Positions 59,522-64,000 of a stretch of DNA of 64,000 nucleotides are shown in pieces; position 1 is the first letter of the stretch; each line of letters begins with the position of its first letter. The notes below the pieces were generated by a model. It was not told the DNA's origin. It searched no databases and saw nothing but the letters and a program-made list of their open reading frames with translations. Both the position numbers and the translations under genes were made by a program. This stretch comes from Marinobacter manganoxydans MnI7-9. Its GTDB lineage: Bacteria > Pseudomonadota > Gammaproteobacteria > Pseudomonadales > Oleiphilaceae. The stretch lies in the NCBI RefSeq assembly GCF_000235625.1, contig NZ_AGTR01000027.1, positions 1 to 64,000 on the forward strand, written 5' to 3'.

Positions 59522-60610
59522 ATGAAAACAACAAAGATCGGAAATGCCTGTAAGGCCGCCCTGGCGGTCACTATCACCGGCAGCTTGTTTGCCGGCACCG
59601 CCCAGGCCCAACTGGCCGGGCACAACGTGATCCTGGTTCACGGATTTCAGCAACAAGACCTGGCCAACCCTCCCGCCAATCTGCAGGAGGTGAAGAACGC
59701 CGGCGAGGACTATTGGCGTACTTTCTGGCTCTCCCGGGCCGAGGCCCGTATCGACTGGGGCAGTGACGGGCGCGTTGAAGGTGGTATTGCCCAGCAAGCC
59801 TATGAACAGATGCGTCAGATCAGTCAGCAAGGTCTTTGCAATGACTTTTGCATCGTTGTTTCTCACTCTACCGGGGATCTCGTTACCCGGTATCTGCTAG
59901 AAAACCAGGCACGCTGGCTTCAATCCGAGGGCCTTCAGCCGTTGAAAATCCTGGCAACCCTGGATTACTCCGGCGCGGGCGGTGGCACTGAACTTGCCAA
60001 CCTGGCACTCAGCCTTGCCTACAACGACAGCTGGTACAATTGGCCCCTCCGGGCAGCAGTAGAAGCCTTCACCGGCATTGAGCCGGAACCCGGCAAGCTG
60101 GGCGTGGTAAACGACCTGCAAACCAACGCAGCGCGTAACCTGGCGGTGAGCCCGAATGGAATCCCAAGGCTGCGTTTCGTGGCTGGTGGGTCATCCTATG
60201 GCGGTTTCACCAAGCCATTCATCGCCGGCACCGATGATGGCGTAGTACCCACCCATTCGGCTTGCGGTGCAACCTCTGCCGCCGGGATTGATTCCTGCTC
60301 CTCCAGCATCAGCCTGGCGGGCAAGGTAACGAGCCAGAATGGCCCTGGCGCTCTGTACTACAACCACTACCCGGTGCTGATGAACGAGGGCGTCACCCAC
60401 AGCGGTGTGCTGGGCTCCGAGACGGGCAACATCTCCGTGCCGGTAGTCAACAACACCACCCTCAACGGTTTGCAGGTGGATTTCGCCAGCCGCACCTATA
60501 ACAAGCGCGCCTGGTGGCAGTGGTGGGGTTCAGGTGACCGGTACATTGAAGTGCCCGGCTCGGACCAGACGGATATGTCCAATCTGGTTTATACCACTCT
60601 GAATAACTAA
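59522..60610 (+). CDS. Secreted triacylglycerol lipase/esterase
   Basis: The 362-residue alpha/beta hydrolase has a signal peptide (cleavage near AQA-QL, residues 27-31), the oxyanion HG at 40-41 (VILVHGF), a variant nucleophile elbow SHSTGD with Ser116, an Asp-bearing TDDGVVPTHS and a His in GVTHSGVLG, giving a full Ser-Asp-His set. Cys pairs (C106/C110 and the CGATSAAGIDSC region) may form disulphides, as in exported lipases. A GGAG lies six bases before the ATG. Secreted lipases are common in hydrocarbon- and lipid-using marine bacteria. Confidence 0.85.
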   Translation: MKTTKIGNACKAALAVTITGSLFAGTAQAQLAGHNVILVHGFQQQDLANPPANLQEVKNAGEDYWRTFWLSRAEARIDWGSDGRVEGGIAQQAYEQMRQISQQGLCNDFCIVVSHSTGDLVTRYLLENQARWLQSEGLQPLKILATLDYSGAGGGTELANLALSLAYNDSWYNWPLRAAVEAFTGIEPEPGKLGVVNDLQTNAARNLAVSPNGIPRLRFVAGGSSYGGFTKPFIAGTDDGVVPTHSACGATSAAGIDSCSSSISLAGKVTSQNGPGALYYNHYPVLMNEGVTHSGVLGSETGNISVPVVNNTTLNGLQVDFASRTYNKRAWWQWWGSGDRYIEVPGSDQTDMSNLVYTTLNN

Positions 60611-60755
60611 ACCCATCTGGACAATGCAAACAAAAGGCTCAGGGAGGAGCCACTTCTTGCCTCGGTAGTTCTACCCATCTTTTCTTTTTAGTTCGCAAAC
60701 TATACATTGGTTCGCTTTCCCGTTTGATTCACCCACTGCCGGCAAGCGATATCCA

Positions 60756-61706
60756 ATGTCTGACACCCACAAATCCGATCTTTTACTGGTTGTTGTCACC
60801 CTGTTTGCGGCCATCAGCTGGATGTTCTCAAAAGAAGCAGTGCTGCTGATGCCTCCGCTGATGTTCATGGCTGCCCGGTTTCTGATTGCCGGCACGGTGC
60901 TCGCCTTTTTCGCCCGCCGCTCGCTGATGAAGCTAAGCGTGGATCAGCTTCGTCGAAGTGTGGGTGTGGGCCTGGTGTTCGGCACGGCGATGACCTGTTG
61001 GGTGATGGGACTGGTTCATATAACGAGCCTCGGCGAGGGTGCCTTCCTGACCAGCCTGGGCGTTGTGATTGTTCCCATTATTGCACGGTTGGTATTCAAG
61101 GAAGCCCAACCGGCGAGCACATGGCTGGCCATTCCGATTGCCGTTGCCGGGCTCGCTCTGCTATCCCTTGAAAACGGATTTCGCCCTGAAGCAGGCCAGA
61201 TTTTCTTTGTTATGGCAGCGACGATCTTCGCCCTGTATTTCAATCTCAATACCCGGGCGGCCAACCAGAGAACGGTGATTAACCGGCTGGGCAAGACCGT
61301 GGAAAAGCATCGGGTACCCGCCCTGCCCCTGACAGCCATTGCTCTGCTCACGGTCGGCATGCTGACCCTGATCGAGTCCATGATCATGGAGCCCTGGCTG
61401 CCGACTCTGAATAACCTTTCACCAATACTGGTCTGGTGGGTAGTGGCCAGCGCCGTCATTGGCACGGCCGGTCGTTTCCTGCTTCAGACGTTCGCCCAGA
61501 GCCTGTCTGCGAACAGCCATGGCGTGGTGATTCTGGTACTGGAGCCGGTTTGGGTCGCCCTGTTCGCTGCAGGCTGGTTTGGCGAGACAATGACCAGCAT
61601 TCAGCTGGCCGGCTGCGGTCTCATCTTCGCGGCCTTGATCGTCAACCGCTGGGCGGTTCTGAGCAAAGTCATCAAGGAAAAACTCCGGAGCCGGAAAACC
61701 GCATAA
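60756..61706 (+). CDS. EamA/DMT-family transporter
   Basis: The 316-residue inner-membrane protein has ten transmembrane helices in two EamA repeats (for example MPPLMFMAARFLIAGTVLAFF and LGEGAFLTSLGVVIVPIIARLVF in the first, VILVLEPVWVALFAAGWFGE in the second). DMT transporters export small metabolites or amino acids. It stands alone between the lipase and the tRNA gene. The substrate cannot be predicted. Confidence 0.88.
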   Translation: MSDTHKSDLLLVVVTLFAAISWMFSKEAVLLMPPLMFMAARFLIAGTVLAFFARRSLMKLSVDQLRRSVGVGLVFGTAMTCWVMGLVHITSLGEGAFLTSLGVVIVPIIARLVFKEAQPASTWLAIPIAVAGLALLSLENGFRPEAGQIFFVMAATIFALYFNLNTRAANQRTVINRLGKTVEKHRVPALPLTAIALLTVGMLTLIESMIMEPWLPTLNNLSPILVWWVVASAVIGTAGRFLLQTFAQSLSANSHGVVILVLEPVWVALFAAGWFGETMTSIQLAGCGLIFAALIVNRWAVLSKVIKEKLRSRKTA

Positions 61707-61761
61707 AAGTGGTTGACCGGCATCGGCTGAATCAGTATATTTCTTCCCCGTTGCAGGATAC

Positions 61762-61838
<77 letters not shown>

Positions 61839-61853
61839 ATTCTGCAACAAAAA

Positions 61854-61890
61854 GAGTCACTTAGAGCGCAAGCCAAGTGGCTTTTTTTGT
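61854..61890 (+). terminator. Rho-independent terminator after tRNA-Val
   Basis: AGTCACTT pairs with AAGTGGCT around an 11-base loop and is followed by seven T residues, 15 bases after the tRNA. Confidence 0.85.
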
Positions 61891-62269
61891 GTCTGCCCAC
61901 ATAGAACGGCTTGGGGAAAGCCTGGCAACTACCCCACCTTGCGCCAAACCAAACCACCTTTCGCAGTAAGTACCTCTCTTTAAAACCGGCTCCTGACATT
62001 CATGTCTTTAGCTTCTCCGGCGTGATCAGGCACCGACCGTCGGTTAAGACTGCTCTCCATATCATCTTCATTCGACTAATAGGTGTCACTGTTTCGTAAC
62101 AACCGAAAGAAGTTTAATTATTCGGTTTTGCACACATCTTTGACTTTCTTAAGACTCAAGTTACGCTTCCTTCAGAGCCTTAGCGTACAAATGTACGCTG
62201 AATGAAAATAAGCTGTTAAGGCTCTCTGTCAGCACAACTAAAACAAGAATGAACGACGTGGAGACTCCT
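61891..62269. other. Intergenic region with nested inverted repeats before the carboxylesterase
   Basis: No gene is supported here. At 62174-62225 AGAGCCTTA and TAAGGCTCT form a 9-bp inverted pair that encloses a perfect AGCGTACA-AA-TGTACGCT hairpin (62182-62199). It is placed in the leader of the esterase gene, about 45 bases before its ATG, and may be an operator or RNA structure. Confidence 0.6.
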
Positions 62270-63976
62270 ATGCGTGTCTGTATAGCTCGAATGCCGAGGG
62301 CTTTGCGCCTTCTGATCGTATCAATTTTCGTTATTTCTCTGCCTGCCTGTAACAACGACTCGAACGACTCGTCTGCGATTTCAACTGATCCGACGGAGGT
62401 TACAACGTCGGAAGGTGTAATCACTGGTGTGCTTGTCAGCGACGGTAACGGCACCGAGATGAAACAATGGTTAGGCGTTCCATATGGCCAATCGACCGAG
62501 GGAGCAAACCGTTTTCGTGCACCCCAAAGCCCGGAGCCCAGGTCGGATGTCTTGCAGGCAACAGAATTTGGTGATGCGTGCCCACAAACGCCAGCGCAAT
62601 CTCCGTTTGCCATCCAAAGTTCGAATCCGGGGTCGAGTACCTCAGAGGATTGCCTGAACCTCAATATCTACGCGCCTGGTGAGGGTGAGAATCACCCGGT
62701 GGTTGTCTGGATTCACGGCGGCAGTCTGGATACCGGCGCCGGTTTTCAGTCCAGCGCGAAACCTGACAGGTTGGTGAAAGAAGGCATTGTTGTAGTGGCC
62801 ATCAATTATCGCCTGGGTGTGCTTGGCTACCTGGCGCATCCGGCACTTACTGCGACCTCACAAACCTCTGAAAAGGGATCGGGAAATTACGGGCTGATGG
62901 ATCAGATTAAAGCCCTGGAATGGCTGCAGGCTAACGTTGCTGCATTTGGGGGTAACCCGAATAACGTAACTCTGGTCGGTGAGTCTGCAGGCGGCTTCAG
63001 CATCAAGGGGTTAATGGCTGCAAATGATCGAACGGACGGTTTGTTCCAACGTGTCATCGTTCAAAGTGGTCCATCCTTCTTTCAGGAAACGCCCACTGAA
63101 GCGGAGCAACGGGGCGCCGGCTTTATGGCCAGCCTTTGCGCGGGAGATTCGTCGCCTGAAGCAGCGGAGTGCCTGCGTAATCTGACACTAGAGCAACTCC
63201 TTGCTTTGCAGGCCGGCGATCCTGAATTCGGTTCGGAGATTGTTCAGCGACCGGGTGTTCTTGAGCAGACTGTGGCAGCCGCCTTAGCAAGTGGGCAGTT
63301 CACCGCAGACCAGGTGTTGGAGGGCTCCAACCGAGATGAATGGCGATTGTTTGTTGCCGCTGAACAGCTGGTGAGTGGTCGCGATTCACTTGAGGATCGG
63401 CTTGCAGGGAGTTCGACGGACTATCGGCAAGAACTGATCCGGCGATATGGTTCAGTCACGGAGGCCAATGCAGACGCAGTGGTAGATCGCTATCCCCTGA
63501 ATGATTTTGACAATGCCGACATCGCGGTCTCTGCCGTAGGCACCGATGCTATCTTTGCGTGCCCAGGCTTTGGCAACATCGCAGCTGCCGCGAAACATGT
63601 CCCGGTCTACGCTTATGAATTTGCAGACCGAAATGCCCCGCTGCCTTCACCATTATTTACAAGAGTTCAACCCGCGTTAGGTACTGCGCACGCCACTGAG
63701 ATTCCTTATGTATTTGCCTCTCAGGCTGAGCTGGAAGCAGAGTTCTCTGAAGACTCGGCAACGCTTGCAGAAACGATGGTCCGCTACTGGGCTGCATTTG
63801 CCCGCTCAGGCAATCCAACGCCGAGCGACGGAACTCTGCCTGCATGGCTGTCCTTTGTGAATCAGGGCTATCAATCGTTGCAGGCGCCTGCCGAAAACAC
63901 TGGTCCTTTTTCGATGCTGTCAGGTGGCCCAACGTTCAACGAGGCTCGAAACTGCAGTTTCTGGTTAGGTAGTTGA
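62270..63976 (+). CDS. Type B carboxylesterase, lipoprotein
   Basis: The start at 62270 has GGAG six bases upstream. The 568-residue protein has a lipoprotein signal (lipobox LPAC, Cys27), the type B signature SEDCLNLNIYAP, oxyanion HGG at 149-151, the nucleophile Ser239 in GESAGG, a catalytic acid position near EGSNRDEWRLF and the catalytic His in GTAHATEIPYVF. Three expected Cys residues (C104, C128 and the AECL region) are present. It is probably tethered in the outer membrane and hydrolyses esters. Nested inverted repeats lie in its leader. Confidence 0.9.
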   Translation: MRVCIARMPRALRLLIVSIFVISLPACNNDSNDSSAISTDPTEVTTSEGVITGVLVSDGNGTEMKQWLGVPYGQSTEGANRFRAPQSPEPRSDVLQATEFGDACPQTPAQSPFAIQSSNPGSSTSEDCLNLNIYAPGEGENHPVVVWIHGGSLDTGAGFQSSAKPDRLVKEGIVVVAINYRLGVLGYLAHPALTATSQTSEKGSGNYGLMDQIKALEWLQANVAAFGGNPNNVTLVGESAGGFSIKGLMAANDRTDGLFQRVIVQSGPSFFQETPTEAEQRGAGFMASLCAGDSSPEAAECLRNLTLEQLLALQAGDPEFGSEIVQRPGVLEQTVAAALASGQFTADQVLEGSNRDEWRLFVAAEQLVSGRDSLEDRLAGSSTDYRQELIRRYGSVTEANADAVVDRYPLNDFDNADIAVSAVGTDAIFACPGFGNIAAAAKHVPVYAYEFADRNAPLPSPLFTRVQPALGTAHATEIPYVFASQAELEAEFSEDSATLAETMVRYWAAFARSGNPTPSDGTLPAWLSFVNQGYQSLQAPAENTGPFSMLSGGPTFNEARNCSFWLGS

Positions 63977-64000
63977 AACTGGCACCTTAGAGGCACATCC

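Overview
The window comes from a gammaproteobacterium that looks like Marinobacter or a close relative. I infer this from the protein sequences, the mid-50s-type GC, the complete PEP-CTERM/exosortase A (XrtA) exopolysaccharide locus, and a methylcitrate operon of the acnD/prpF type under a GntR-family regulator. No species can be fixed from the sequence alone.

Region 1 (1-6.1 kb) is the PEP-CTERM sorting locus. It holds the 3' end of a TPR protein of PrsT type, three secreted PEP-CTERM proteins, the exosortase and a glycosyltransferase. The first PEP-CTERM gene is preceded by a sigma-54 (-24/-12) promoter that feeds a c-di-GMP-I (GEMM)-like riboswitch. The second has its own sigma-54 promoter. 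Region 2 (about 6.1-15 kb) is AT-rich and patchy: a beta-helix protein, a DUF2264 gene broken by one in-frame TGA, a family 2 glycosyltransferase, a Wzx-like flippase, an orphan secreted protein, long non-coding stretches and an O-antigen-ligase-type membrane protein. Region 3 (13.6-36.5 kb, minus strand) is one long, tightly packed exopolysaccharide operon. It encodes an initiating sugar transferase, Wza-like export protein, chain-length determinant, degenerate tyrosine-kinase-like partner, outer-membrane barrel, many glycosyltransferases, acyl/aminoacyl transferases, a deacetylase, an asparagine-synthetase-like amidotransferase and a PcRGLX/YetA-like protein. A second deacetylase and the XrtA-associated ATPase are transcribed divergently (36.8-38.8 kb).

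Region 4 (39-48.2 kb, minus strand) is the propionate/2-methylcitrate operon gntR-prpB-prpC-acnD-prpF-prpD. A RelE/HTH toxin-antitoxin pair sits between prpF and prpD, flanked by a 69-bp direct repeat of the prpF 3' end. TTGTNNACAA palindromes upstream of the regulator are probable operators. Region 5 (48.2-51.3 kb) has a Tat-exported periplasmic glucan protein (OpgD) and galU.

Region 6 (51.3-58.2 kb) is the best candidate for an undescribed system. It starts with a 176-bp hairpin-forming palindrome, followed by a RibD-type reductase frameshifted in a G7 tract, a UPF0104 membrane protein, a glycosyltransferase-methyltransferase fusion, a PTPS/QueD homologue that has lost the catalytic residues and one zinc ligand, and an MDR dehydrogenase. 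A CDP-alcohol phosphatidyltransferase and a YceI protein are divergent. Together they suggest a pterin- or pyrimidine-related, glycosylated, possibly membrane-linked product; this is inference. Region 7 (58.3-64 kb) has a membrane-anchored unknown protein, a secreted lipase, an EamA transporter, tRNA-Val(GAC) and a lipoprotein carboxylesterase. No CRISPR array, rRNA, insertion sequence or origin was seen.
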